Origin: CAYZXK01 sp964482395
Lineage (GTDB): Bacteria; Planctomycetota; Phycisphaerae; UBA1845; Fen-1342
Direction of reading: 5' to 3'
DNA: 11,446 bases
Assembly (NCBI GenBank): GCA_964482395.1
Contig: CAYZXK010000193.1
Span: forward strand, 1-11,446
Shown: one piece after another, positions 1 to 7,620 of the stretch
Layout of the letters: every line of letters begins with the position of its first letter
Position numbering within the stretch: the first letter of the stretch is position 1
Notes under the pieces: generated by a model
What the model saw: only the letters and a program-made list of their open reading frames with translations
What the model was told of the DNA's origin: nothing
The model's database searches: none
Translations under genes and position numbers: made by a program

Positions 1-8
1 GCCCAGCA

Positions 9-998
9 ATGAAAACCAGGTGGACCGATCACCTGCTGGCCTGGACCGAGGCTCCCAGCCTGGCAATCGCGCTGCGCCGAGTCGGCGAATACCTGGCTTT
101 GCGCCTGTGGGCACTGATTATCGGCTGCTTCCCGATCGAGATGAACCTCCGTACCGCCCGGCTGATGGGCCGCGTCTGGTGGGCCGCGATGAAACGACAT
201 CGCGATCGGGCACTGGACAACCTGAGGCCGGCCCTGGGCCAATCCTGCGACCAACGGCGGCTCGTCCAGATAGCTCAGCGCTCTTTCGAGCACTTCGCCC
301 AGATATACCTGGTCGAACTGGTGATGACGCCCAGACTGGTCTCCGAATGGTCCTGGGCCAAGGCGGTCGAGCTGGACCGGCTGGGGCCGGCCCTGCGTGA
401 GCTATTGCTCGGCCGCGGCGCGATCCTGCTCACCGGCCATTTCGGCAACTATGAGCTGCTGGGCTACACCATCTGTCGCCTGGGCATCCCCCTGACGGCG
501 GTGATGCGACCGGTGGATAACCCGCTGATCAACCGGTACCTGGAGCGGTCTCGCCGGGCCGGTGGGCTGTCGCTGCTGTACAAGCGGGGCGTCAGCAAGG
601 TAGCGGGCGAGGTCCTCGACCGCGGACAACCACTATGCTTCATCGCCGACCAGGACGCCGGCCAAAAGGGCCTGTTCGTCGAGTTCTTCGGCCGAAAGGC
701 GTCCACCTACAAGTCGATCGGCCTGCTGGCCATCCAGAAGCGGGTTCCGATCATCGTGGGCCACGCGGTCCGCACCCGGCCCGGCTTTCACTACCGGATA
801 GCGGTCCAGCGCATCATTTACCCCTCAGAGTGGGAGCAGCGGGACGATCCCCTGCTGTGGATTACCCAGGCCTTCTCCAGCGCGTTGGAGGACGCCATCC
901 GCCGCTGGCCGGAGCAGTACTTATGGGTCCACCGGCGTTGGAAGCACCGGCCCAAGGACGAACTTGCGGCCTGCTCCACTGAAACGCGTCACTCCTGA
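9..998 (+). CDS. LpxL/HtrB-family lysophospholipid / lipid A acyltransferase
   Basis: This is a 329-residue protein of the LpxL/HtrB (lipid A biosynthesis lauroyl acyltransferase) family. These inner-membrane enzymes transfer a fatty acyl chain from acyl-ACP to a lipid A precursor, or in some relatives to other lipids. The family active-site motif H-x4-E is visible as HFGNYE (residues 144-149) inside a typical LLTGHFGNYELLG block. A second conserved block, ADQDAG followed by VEFFGRKAST (about 213-233), and the C-terminal WVHRRWKHRP (306-315) also match the family. A hydrophobic stretch at about 28-42 (LALRLWALIIGCF) is the likely N-terminal membrane anchor. The length is close to the usual 300-310 residues. 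Only 8 nt precede the ATG, so no ribosome site can be judged and a start outside the window is possible. The acyl chain and acceptor cannot be told, so no lpxL/lpxM symbol is assigned. It converges on the PKD-protein gene. Confidence 0.92.
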   Translation: MKTRWTDHLLAWTEAPSLAIALRRVGEYLALRLWALIIGCFPIEMNLRTARLMGRVWWAAMKRHRDRALDNLRPALGQSCDQRRLVQIAQRSFEHFAQIYLVELVMTPRLVSEWSWAKAVELDRLGPALRELLLGRGAILLTGHFGNYELLGYTICRLGIPLTAVMRPVDNPLINRYLERSRRAGGLSLLYKRGVSKVAGEVLDRGQPLCFIADQDAGQKGLFVEFFGRKASTYKSIGLLAIQKRVPIIVGHAVRTRPGFHYRIAVQRIIYPSEWEQRDDPLLWITQAFSSALEDAIRRWPEQYLWVHRRWKHRPKDELAACSTETRHS

Positions 999-1006
999 CG
1001 ACCCCC

Positions 1007-1070
1007 GGCCAGGAAAGCACATTCCTGGTCCCCGACCGTCGGCCAGGCCAGACGAGCGCGGCCTGGCGCC
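1007..1070. terminator. Two hairpins between convergent genes (possible bidirectional terminator)
   Basis: The 110-nt gap between the converging acyltransferase and PKD-protein genes holds two inverted repeats. The first is CCAGGAA (1009-1015) with TTCCTGG (1022-1028) around a 6-nt loop, extendable by GG/CC across a one-base bulge. The second is CCAGGCC (1043-1049) with GGCCTGG (1060-1066) around a 10-nt loop. Being palindromic, both can fold in either transcript. Neither is followed by a clear T-run on either strand, so neither is a classical intrinsic terminator. The terminator role is inferred from position. Confidence 0.4.
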
Positions 1071-1108
1071 GAAAGCAAGGGTGTTCCCTCTGTCCCACTG
1101 CGAGCGGG

Positions 1109-2719
1109 TCAGCGGCGCCGGCAGCGGGTGAACCGCACCAGGAGCGGCACCGCCGCCAACGGAAGCAGTGAGCTGCCGCCACAAGCACTCGGTCCAGTTG
1201 GCCCGGCGTCACCCTCGGTGGACTGCTCGCCCTTGACGGTGGAGTCGTTGGCATCGGCGTTCTGGCGTGCAGCGGCGCTACTGCCCCCCGCCGCTTCTTC
1301 AACCACTACCGTCACCCGCGCGCGACTGCTCTTGGCATTCAAGCCCGGACGGGGTACATCCGTTACCAGCAGCGAGAAGTAGTAGGTCCCCGCCGCGGTC
1401 GCCACCCAGGAGACTTGCTCCGAGTCTGTCCCTTCCAGCGGCTGGAAGGACTTGAGCAGCAGGTCGCTGGGCAGATCGGCGCCCAGTTCGTCGGTCTGCC
1501 GCCAGCGGTAGATCAGGGAATCGTCATCCGGGTCGCTGGAGGTCGCCGCACTGAGGGTGATCCGTTCGCCGACCCGCTTGGTAACCGTCTTCCCGGACAC
1601 ATCCTGGCCGTCGCAGGTAATCACCGCCCGGGGAGGTTCATTGACCGGGGGAGTCGATTCGACCCAGATCCGCATGCTGTCCACCGAAGGCGGACTGTTC
1701 ACGCCGTCCTCGACCAGCAGACGGTAAACGTAGGGATTATCCGGCGTGGTCGTCAGGCTCAAGGTGACATAGGCGATCGGCCACTGCCCGAAGGCCAGGT
1801 TCGAAGGAGCCTGGGGGTCGGGTTCGGGGTCCACTCGTTCTGGTCCGCTGACCCATTCCCAGGTGTAACGCAACATGTCCTTGTCGAAAACCTCCGGATC
1901 GAACGGCGAGAAGCCGACGTTAGACCGGTCGAGCGAGAGGCTGCCATCCAGGCAGACGGTAACCGTACCGTCCGGCCCCAGGCCCACGGTCTGATCTGGG
2001 CCGGCATCCGCGGAAGGCGGCGGGTTGCCGGGCGCTAAAGTCGGGTTCTCGATGGCATAAACCCAGAAAACTACGGAGTCCGGCTCGAGGTCTTCAACGT
2101 TCTGACCCGGATTTCGGACCGTTACCCTGACGCTCCACCGGACATCGTAGTTGATATAACCCTTTAACCGGGCCTGGTTGGCGCCCGTGAATTCCGGGAC
2201 GATAAACTCGAGCTGAACGCTGGTCGTGTCGCTGCCATCGGTCGGGGGGTAGCCGGTGTAGAAGCCGAAATTGAAGCCGGGCGTTTCGAATTCGACATCC
2301 CCGAATTCGCCGATCTTGTCGCTGGGCACCCCCGGCGGCTGGGGACCATAGGTAACCGTCCCTCGCCTGTAAGGCCACCAAGTGGACTGCATCGTCAACT
2401 GAATGGTCTGCTCGGTGCTGTTTGGATCGTCCTGGACTTCCTCGCTGGTGAAGTCCAGATCCAGCACCCGCAAACAGACGTAAAGGGTATCGCCCTCGCG
2501 CAGCGGCCCATCGACATCGGGGTCCCACTCCGGCTGGCTGGCATCGAACCCGCCGGGCTGAGCGGCGTCAAATTGACAGGGCGTCAGACACAGCTTCAGA
2601 CCCACGATGACGGGCGGAAACTCGCCTTCCTGCGCCGGGCACAACATCACGCCACCGGCCAGACACGCGACCATACCTGCCGCCCGAACCGGCACCCTGA
2701 GAAATGCAGAGCGGACCAT
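1109..2719 (-). CDS. Secreted PKD/Ig-like repeat protein with C-terminal sorting-type tail
   Basis: This is an exported protein of 536 residues with no recognised enzymatic domain. Residues 1-30 look like a Sec signal peptide, with Arg in the n-region, a hydrophobic core, and likely cleavage near CPAQ/EGE. Residues 31-225 form a beta-rich domain I do not recognise. Two PKD/Ig-like domains follow, at about 234-353 (opening PPSADAGPDQTV) and 361-473 (opening EPPRAVITCDG, with SSDPDDDSLIYRWRQ and GTYYFSLLVTD). A Ser/Ala/Asp-rich linker (474-510) leads to ACGG, a hydrophobic stretch and RCRRR at the C-terminus, which resembles GlyGly-CTERM/MYXO-CTERM-type anchoring signals. The start at 2719 is chosen because GGAG lies 9 nt upstream; an in-frame ATG at 2734 is an alternative. 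It is the last gene of the minus-strand exported-protein block and was probably surface-attached. The binding partner is unknown. Confidence 0.82.
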   Translation of the reverse strand: MVRSAFLRVPVRAAGMVACLAGGVMLCPAQEGEFPPVIVGLKLCLTPCQFDAAQPGGFDASQPEWDPDVDGPLREGDTLYVCLRVLDLDFTSEEVQDDPNSTEQTIQLTMQSTWWPYRRGTVTYGPQPPGVPSDKIGEFGDVEFETPGFNFGFYTGYPPTDGSDTTSVQLEFIVPEFTGANQARLKGYINYDVRWSVRVTVRNPGQNVEDLEPDSVVFWVYAIENPTLAPGNPPPSADAGPDQTVGLGPDGTVTVCLDGSLSLDRSNVGFSPFDPEVFDKDMLRYTWEWVSGPERVDPEPDPQAPSNLAFGQWPIAYVTLSLTTTPDNPYVYRLLVEDGVNSPPSVDSMRIWVESTPPVNEPPRAVITCDGQDVSGKTVTKRVGERITLSAATSSDPDDDSLIYRWRQTDELGADLPSDLLLKSFQPLEGTDSEQVSWVATAAGTYYFSLLVTDVPRPGLNAKSSRARVTVVVEEAAGGSSAAARQNADANDSTVKGEQSTEGDAGPTGPSACGGSSLLPLAAVPLLVRFTRCRRR

Positions 2720-2749
2720 CGCTTTCAGCTCCATAAGTCGTCCATACTC

Positions 2750-2755
2750 ATTATA
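2750..2755 (-). promoter_or_regulatory. TATAAT -10-like box upstream of the PKD-protein gene
   Basis: The minus strand reads a perfect TATAAT, about 31 nt before the preferred ATG (2719) and 15 nt before the alternative ATG (2734), within the 94-nt gap after the upstream lipoprotein. No convincing TTGACA-like box lies 16-18 nt further upstream. It may give the last gene some independent transcription, but the match is only a hexamer. Confidence 0.3.
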
Positions 2756-2793
2756 GCTGTTCACCAGGGTTCCGGCGCGGTCGCAAGCCGTTG

Positions 2794-2811
2794 CGGGCCG
2801 CTGCCGGCCCG
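2794..2811 (-). other. GC hairpin just past the third lipoprotein stop codon
   Basis: CGGGCC (2794-2799) and GGCCCG (2806-2811) form a perfect 6-bp stem with a 6-nt loop, three nt downstream of the lipoprotein stop on the minus strand. No T-run follows, so it is unlikely to be a complete intrinsic terminator. It might stabilise the 3' end of a processed message or weaken read-through into the last gene. Confidence 0.3.
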
Positions 2812-2813
2812 GG

Positions 2814-3608
2814 TCAGCTCGCCCCGATGGTGACCACCGCGAAGGCTCCGTCCGCAGTTGAACCCGCGTTGAACGTAAACGTGATCGGGTCGCCTTCGCG
2901 GAACTCGTTCGGGCGCAATACGCCTCCCGCCGCGCTGAAAAACAATCCGGGTCGCAGCGGGGAGCACTCGTATACGTCGACTTGTGCCAACGTCTTATAA
3001 CCGCCTCCCGCCGCCGAGCTTCCGGACAGCACCTGCCCGGTAGCCGGATCGGAAAAAGTGAACGCGGCACTTTCGCAGGAGACCGGCGGTTGCACGAATA
3101 CCAGGATGCAGTCCGGGGTGATCAGGTCGAAAGCGACGGAGGTGGGTGCGGCCTGCTCGCCGGTCTGAGCCGGCGCCAGCCGCACGGGCGTGGCCCCGGC
3201 CATTCCCGGTCCGCCATAGACGAACGTGCCCACCGGCAGCGTGTAGGCGGTCCCCAGCCTGACTTCGCTGGTCAACTGCTTGAACCCGCCGCGCAGAAGC
3301 GCGTCCTGCTGACCCGCCGAACGAATGCTGCCAAGCTCGACCCAGGCCACGAACGAAGTTTCCAGGACGGCCTCGGTGTGGTTGTTGATGAAGGTCAGGG
3401 TGGTGGGGAGGCGGAAGAACTCCTCGACTTCCGTACCAGCCGGCTGACCGCCTTCGGTGGTGGCCTGCCGGCCGGCCACGCCGTACTCTTCGCTGTAAGT
3501 CAGGAACGGGTCTCGAATAACCGTTCCGGGTACGCAGGCGGATCCAATCAGGAGCGATCCGGTGGTCGCCAGCGTCAGAAGCCGAAGCCACGAGGATTGC
3601 ATGGTCAT
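2814..3608 (-). CDS. Putative lipoprotein (third member of the lipoprotein family in this cluster)
   Basis: This predicted 264-residue exported protein has no family I can name. The N-terminus has a hydrophobic core (LRLLTLATTGSLLI) followed by GSAC, so Cys25 is a plausible lipidated cysteine although the -3 residue is Gly rather than the usual Leu. It shares landmarks with the two small lipoproteins upstream: TFINNHTEAVLETSFVAW (72-89) corresponds to their N-x-T-x6 to Ala-Tyr segment, TPDC (164-167) to their DCPV, and REGDPITFTFN (237-247) to their CGD plus beta-strand segment. Further cysteines are at 178 and 215. There are ATGs at 3608 and 3602; neither has a good Shine-Dalgarno, and 3602 has GGA 8 nt away. 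The gene begins 18 nt after the FG-GAP gene stop, so translational coupling is likely. Function unknown. Confidence 0.75.
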   Translation of the reverse strand: MTMQSSWLRLLTLATTGSLLIGSACVPGTVIRDPFLTYSEEYGVAGRQATTEGGQPAGTEVEEFFRLPTTLTFINNHTEAVLETSFVAWVELGSIRSAGQQDALLRGGFKQLTSEVRLGTAYTLPVGTFVYGGPGMAGATPVRLAPAQTGEQAAPTSVAFDLITPDCILVFVQPPVSCESAAFTFSDPATGQVLSGSSAAGGGYKTLAQVDVYECSPLRPGLFFSAAGGVLRPNEFREGDPITFTFNAGSTADGAFAVVTIGAS

Positions 3609-3626
3609 GATCCGTGTCAACGGGGG

Positions 3627-6476
3627 CTAGTCACCGTCTCCAGTGCCGTATATCAAGTAGGCTTCGCCGGCCGCCGCCCGGTCCCGGGGCGAAGCTGAGA
3701 CCGAGCTGAGCAGGATGTCGCCGCGGCCGTCACCATCGACGTCCCCGGCCGAAGCGATTCCGCGGCTTCGATCGCCCTGCTCGCCAAGCCCCCCGCCCAG
3801 GTGGTCGCGGCTGTGACGTCCGATAAAGACAATTCCCGGGAGAGTTTCGGTACCGACGTCCCGCAGCAAGAGCCGACCGCGTTCAGTATAAGTTCCATCG
3901 TCCAAGCGGCTGCGACGGTTGGCCAGGTCGGGTGAACCGTAAATCAGATACACCACGCCGCAGTTCTCCCGGTCGATCTCGGCGTACCCATCCTGGTCGA
4001 GGTCCAGTTGGACGGACCGATTCGGGGCGGAGATCAGGATGTCGTCGTTTCCGTCGCCGTCCACATCGCCCGCGGGTGACACCCGTGCCCCGGCCAGGTC
4101 GCCTTCCCGTTCTCCGACGAAGATCACGCCGAGCTTTCGCGAGGCCAGTTCGTCGAAGGGGATCTCTGTTTCGGTCAGATTGACGACGGTGCGGCTGCCG
4201 AAGAAGACTGCGGCCCCGCCCTGGCGGTTGTTGACCAGCGGGGAGCCGATAATAACGTCATCGATGCCGTCGCCGTTGAAGTCGCCGGCCCGGCTCTGGG
4301 CTTGTCCGAGTCTTTCGCCGCGTGCCCCGACCACCCGAATGCCATCCAGGACGCGCTGGCCGAGCGGGTCAGAGGAATACATGGGTATCCCCAGTTCCTC
4401 GATCGGCAACTCGGAGAACTCCATCAGTTCGCGGTGGCGGCCGAGTACTATGAAGCAGGCCCCGGCACCCTGATTGGTGAGCGGACTGCCGATCAGGAAA
4501 TCTTCCAGCCCGTCACTGCTGAAATCGCCCACGGATTCGGCCTGGCCGACCGACGCTCCCGGGAAGCCGCCGTATATGCGTCCGGTGCGGGTGGCGGTAG
4601 GGAGGATGTTTCCGGGGTGAGAGGTCTGCACTAAGCAGGGTTCCGCATTATCAATATCGACCCAATATCCCGGGCTGGCCGGAAGGGGGAAGTTGGGCCC
4701 GAGGTTGGCCGGGAAGAATCGCCGATCGTCGAGGATATACCTGTAAGGTCCTTCGTGGGGCAGGAAAACGTCGGCGTCATTCCACACGTAGGCGCCGAAG
4801 TACACACTTACGACGCCGGCCCCGGGGACGCTGATTCCGACCCGGGTGTTTATGACCGGATCGCGATTGGGCACGGATATCAACAGGCCGTTGAATGCGT
4901 ACGCCGAAACGGTTTCCCCGCACTGGTCGCCGAATTCGTTGGTGTGAATCCGGCACCCCAACATGGCCTCTTCGGGGGGCACCGAACGATCGATTATGTA
5001 GCGATAGGTGTATGTGGTCGATGAGAACAACGAGAGCAACGCGCCGGGGGCGTTTGGCCCGTAGAAAGTATGCGGACAACGCGGATCAACGGCGCCCGTG
5101 TGGTCATATACGCCGAAGCGGTCCAGCCGGAAGACGTTACCGCCCGGGAACCCGAGGCTGGGCCGGAAGTTCAGTCCGGCCGCGATCACCACCCCACCGG
5201 TACGGAAGGCGCCATCGTTATCCAGATCGCCAGCCAATTCGGCCGCCGAGTCGGTGAAGGGCAATCCGAAGGCCACCTCGCGTACGCCGTCGTCATCCCA
5301 GTCGGAAAGCAGGGCGAAGCTGGTGATTCCGCGGCTGGGGCGGATCGGATCGGCCTGCTCGGCCGGTCCCTCGAAGATCTCGCCGCGCATGAGCACGCCG
5401 GTCGAGTTGAGGTTCACGACCCCGCGGAAGCGCTGGCCGCGTCCGTAGATCAGGTAGGCTTCGCCCACGCCGGTGCGACGGGTGTTGAGCATGTAACGGG
5501 GCTTGCCGAACTGGGACATGATCAGGAATTCGCCGAAGCCGTCGGAGTCGATGTCGCCGGCTGCGGAGACGAAGCTGCCGGCATTGTCGCGCGGATTGAA
5601 GCCCTCGAATATCGCTCCGGCCACCGGGCTATCGCCCAGGTCCAGGTTGCGCAGGTCAACGTAGCCGGCCAGCCGCGAGCGGAGCCGAATCGTTCCGGGA
5701 GCGTAGAAAGAAACCACGTTGACCCGCTGCTGGTCGCTGACCACGGCCAGGATCCGGTACAGGCCGGGCTCGAAGGCCGCGGTGGGCAGGTTGAATGAGA
5801 AGCTGTCGCCGGTCTGGGAAGTGCTGTGATACAGGAGCACCTCGTTGCCGTTGGGCAGATCGTCCGGGTCCAGGTAGATATCCGTAGTGTTTACTGAATC
5901 TGGGTCGTTCAGTTCCCAGGTAATGGTGAAACGGGGGTTGATCGCGGCCGAACGATCGAAGGCCAGTGCTCCGCGGCCGCTGTAGGACCCGCTATCGTTG
6001 GGGTCGGCCGGCTCCAGGAAGTACAGCTTGGGTCGCTGGTCGATGGTGACCTTGCCCGGGGCGTAGTCGTAGGTCACGATCTCGCCGACCTCCGTCAGCA
6101 CCACCCCGATGTAGTAGGTCCCGCGCTTGAGCTGGGTGGTGTCGATCAGTCGGGTGGTCTCGGTCAGCGGCACGTTGGAGTAGGCGATGGTCTCGTTGCC
6201 GTTGTTGGGGTCCTGATCTTCGTCGACGATCACGCTGATGACCGAGGTACGTCGCTTGGCGAACGCTCGCCAGTTCACCTCCACCTGGGTGCCGCCGGCG
6301 ATCGACAGGTCGCTGACCGGAGTCAGCACCTCCACCAGGGGCTCACCACGCAGGACCGTGGTCTCCCCCTTGCCTCCGGCCACGTATTCCAGCGTGCTGT
6401 AGGTGGGACAACCGGCCAACTGGAATGCCGCCACCACCGCTAACGCGATCGACCCGGCCCGTAGAATCCTGTTCAT
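3627..6476 (-). CDS. FG-GAP/VCBS-type beta-propeller lipoprotein
   Basis: This is a 949-residue predicted outer-membrane or surface lipoprotein. The lipobox LAGC places the lipidated cysteine at residue 23. Residues 60-147 and 180-267 are two related Ig-like modules; both contain NGNE and end in YAPG. From about 290 the protein carries FG-GAP repeats of the integrin-alpha propeller type, each with a calcium-loop motif: GDIDSDG (307-313), SDWDDDG (391-397), GDFSSDG (650-656), GDFNGDG (731-737), GDVDGDG (803-809) and GDVDGDG (911-917). Blade-end motifs such as GEAYLIYG recur at 338-345 and 937-944. A region of about 200 residues with four cysteines (467, 508, 519, 614) interrupts blades two and three. 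The start is supported by GGAG 6 nt before the ATG. It is the centre of the exported-protein operon. Family members often mediate calcium-dependent binding; the ligand here is unknown. Confidence 0.88.
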   Translation of the reverse strand: MNRILRAGSIALAVVAAFQLAGCPTYSTLEYVAGGKGETTVLRGEPLVEVLTPVSDLSIAGGTQVEVNWRAFAKRRTSVISVIVDEDQDPNNGNETIAYSNVPLTETTRLIDTTQLKRGTYYIGVVLTEVGEIVTYDYAPGKVTIDQRPKLYFLEPADPNDSGSYSGRGALAFDRSAAINPRFTITWELNDPDSVNTTDIYLDPDDLPNGNEVLLYHSTSQTGDSFSFNLPTAAFEPGLYRILAVVSDQQRVNVVSFYAPGTIRLRSRLAGYVDLRNLDLGDSPVAGAIFEGFNPRDNAGSFVSAAGDIDSDGFGEFLIMSQFGKPRYMLNTRRTGVGEAYLIYGRGQRFRGVVNLNSTGVLMRGEIFEGPAEQADPIRPSRGITSFALLSDWDDDGVREVAFGLPFTDSAAELAGDLDNDGAFRTGGVVIAAGLNFRPSLGFPGGNVFRLDRFGVYDHTGAVDPRCPHTFYGPNAPGALLSLFSSTTYTYRYIIDRSVPPEEAMLGCRIHTNEFGDQCGETVSAYAFNGLLISVPNRDPVINTRVGISVPGAGVVSVYFGAYVWNDADVFLPHEGPYRYILDDRRFFPANLGPNFPLPASPGYWVDIDNAEPCLVQTSHPGNILPTATRTGRIYGGFPGASVGQAESVGDFSSDGLEDFLIGSPLTNQGAGACFIVLGRHRELMEFSELPIEELGIPMYSSDPLGQRVLDGIRVVGARGERLGQAQSRAGDFNGDGIDDVIIGSPLVNNRQGGAAVFFGSRTVVNLTETEIPFDELASRKLGVIFVGEREGDLAGARVSPAGDVDGDGNDDILISAPNRSVQLDLDQDGYAEIDRENCGVVYLIYGSPDLANRRSRLDDGTYTERGRLLLRDVGTETLPGIVFIGRHSRDHLGGGLGEQGDRSRGIASAGDVDGDGRGDILLSSVSASPRDRAAAGEAYLIYGTGDGD

Positions 6477-6525
6477 CACCTGCTCCAACGTCCGATCACC
6501 GGCCCCGGACACCCCCCGGCCCCGT

Positions 6526-7092
6526 CTAGGATCTGGCCCGGCGGATATAAGCGAAAGTCTGGTATCCGGAGCGAGAATCACTCGACGGCTGCACCGTGAA
6601 AGTCACGCTGTCGCCGCAATTGTAATTCACCTCGTCGATCAAGAGCTTGCCGAACGCGTCCACCTCGATATAAGGCGCACCCTCCAGCGAGTCCACGTCG
6701 CCGCCGGACGGCTCGGTCAGATAAACCCGCGCCCCGGACTGGCTCAGGTTGGAAACGTCGCCGCCCAGGGTCATTTCCGCGACCGGACAGTCCAGCAACT
6801 GGGCGCTCTTGCCGCCGGGGGCCAGGGTGGTCGTGTAGCTGTTGGGGGTGTCATCCCCCGCCCGGTAGGCCACCGTCATGGCCACCCAGCGACTGGTCCG
6901 GTTTTCCACCGCCACCAGCAGGGTGGGAGCGTCGCCGGGCAGACTGGCGACCGCCGAGCCCAGCCCCAGAGCGGTCAGGAAATCCGAGTTGAACAGGCTG
7001 GTCAGCTCGTAGCTGAGCACGCCGCACCCAGTCAGAACACCCAGCAGCGCCGCTCCTGCGGCGGGGATTCCGAGTCGGTAGCGAATAGCCAT
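6526..7092 (-). CDS. Small putative lipoprotein (second member of the family)
   Basis: This predicted lipoprotein has 188 residues. A hydrophobic core (AAGAALLGVL) is followed by lipobox LTGC, placing the lipidated cysteine at residue 23. The mature part is beta-rich and belongs to no family I recognise. It aligns by eye with the neighbouring 7117-7620 product: a short SLFNSDFLTALGLG segment after the lipid anchor, VAVENRT (60-66), LLDCPV (99-104) and NCGDSVTFTV (158-167), ending in a Tyr-containing strand and Arg residues. The two conserved cysteines (102 and 159) could form a disulfide. The ATG at 7092 has a strong Shine-Dalgarno, GGAGGAG, 7 nt upstream. A TTG at 7098 is in frame but sits worse. 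It starts 24 nt after the first lipoprotein and ends 49 nt before the FG-GAP gene, consistent with one transcript. Confidence 0.8.
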   Translation of the reverse strand: MAIRYRLGIPAAGAALLGVLTGCGVLSYELTSLFNSDFLTALGLGSAVASLPGDAPTLLVAVENRTSRWVAMTVAYRAGDDTPNSYTTTLAPGGKSAQLLDCPVAEMTLGGDVSNLSQSGARVYLTEPSGGDVDSLEGAPYIEVDAFGKLLIDEVNYNCGDSVTFTVQPSSDSRSGYQTFAYIRRARS

Positions 7093-7116
7093 TCGCAAAC
7101 TCCTCCCGGCGGCTGC

Positions 7117-7620
7117 CTAATGCTGGCCGGGAATCACCCTGACCGTGATGACGTACTGCAAGGCTTCGCCGGTGCCGCTGGTAGACACGCCGATCTCCAC
7201 CACGTCGCCGCAGGCGAAGCTCTGGCCGGCGATCAGGGGCACGTTGCCATAGGTCACCTGGACGGCAGTGGTGTCGGTCTGAAGCACGACATCCACCGGA
7301 GCTATCACCTCCACCGGGCAGTCCAACACCTCGTTTCCGACCTGGCCGGCGGCGATTTCGGCGGAGAAGAACCGCTGGTTCAAAGTCGGGTCGACGGCAT
7401 TGGTCGATTCATACGCGGAGAAGGTCGCCGGGTAGCGGGTCAGGTTCCTGAAGGCGACGATCACGGTTCCCTGCAAAGGCCGGAGAATCGCCGGGTCCAG
7501 TCCGAACACCGTCGCCAAGGAAGGGTTCAGCAGGTCTGACAAGATCGTGCAGCCCCCGGTCGGCCAGATGATCAGCCCGACCAGCAGGCCAAGCCGGAGT
7601 TTGCTGTTGGGACACTTCAT
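7117..7620 (-). CDS. Small putative lipoprotein (first member of the family and first gene of the operon)
   Basis: This predicted lipoprotein has 167 residues. The N-terminus has Lys/Arg, a hydrophobic core (LGLLVGLIIWP) and TGGC, so Cys24 is the likely lipidation site. The mature part has ILSDLLNPSLATVFGLDP, then VAFRNLT (55-61), VLDCPVEV (98-105) and ACGDVVEIGV (136-145). These landmarks are shared, in the same order and spacing, with the product of the next gene, so the pair probably arose by tandem duplication. Cys101 and Cys137 are the conserved pair. The ATG at 7620 is supported by GGAG 7 nt upstream; the open frame continues upstream to 7851, but that part has no signal peptide and no family-like sequence. 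It is the first gene of the minus-strand block and is preceded by a 412-nt non-coding region. Function unknown. Confidence 0.78.
   Translation of the reverse strand: MKCPNSKLRLGLLVGLIIWPTGGCTILSDLLNPSLATVFGLDPAILRPLQGTVIVAFRNLTRYPATFSAYESTNAVDPTLNQRFFSAEIAAGQVGNEVLDCPVEVIAPVDVVLQTDTTAVQVTYGNVPLIAGQSFACGDVVEIGVSTSGTGEALQYVITVRVIPGQH

Noticed and set aside
2720..3070. N-terminal extension of the PKD-protein frame up to 3070
   Set aside because: It overlaps the third lipoprotein gene in another frame, has Arg/Ser-rich shadow-like sequence, and the signal peptide begins at 2719 or 2734.
5070..5798. Plus-strand open frame of 242 codons
   Set aside because: It is antisense to the FG-GAP gene, with shadow-type composition and no signal or motif.
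6477..6581. N-terminal extension of the FG-GAP frame up to 6581
   Set aside because: It overlaps the end of the second lipoprotein; the ATG at 6476 has GGAG 6 nt upstream and leads directly into a lipobox signal peptide.
6403..7539. Long plus-strand open frame of 378 codons
   Set aside because: It runs antisense to two lipoprotein genes and their gap; its His/Gly/Arg-rich composition is that of an antisense shadow in GC-rich DNA.
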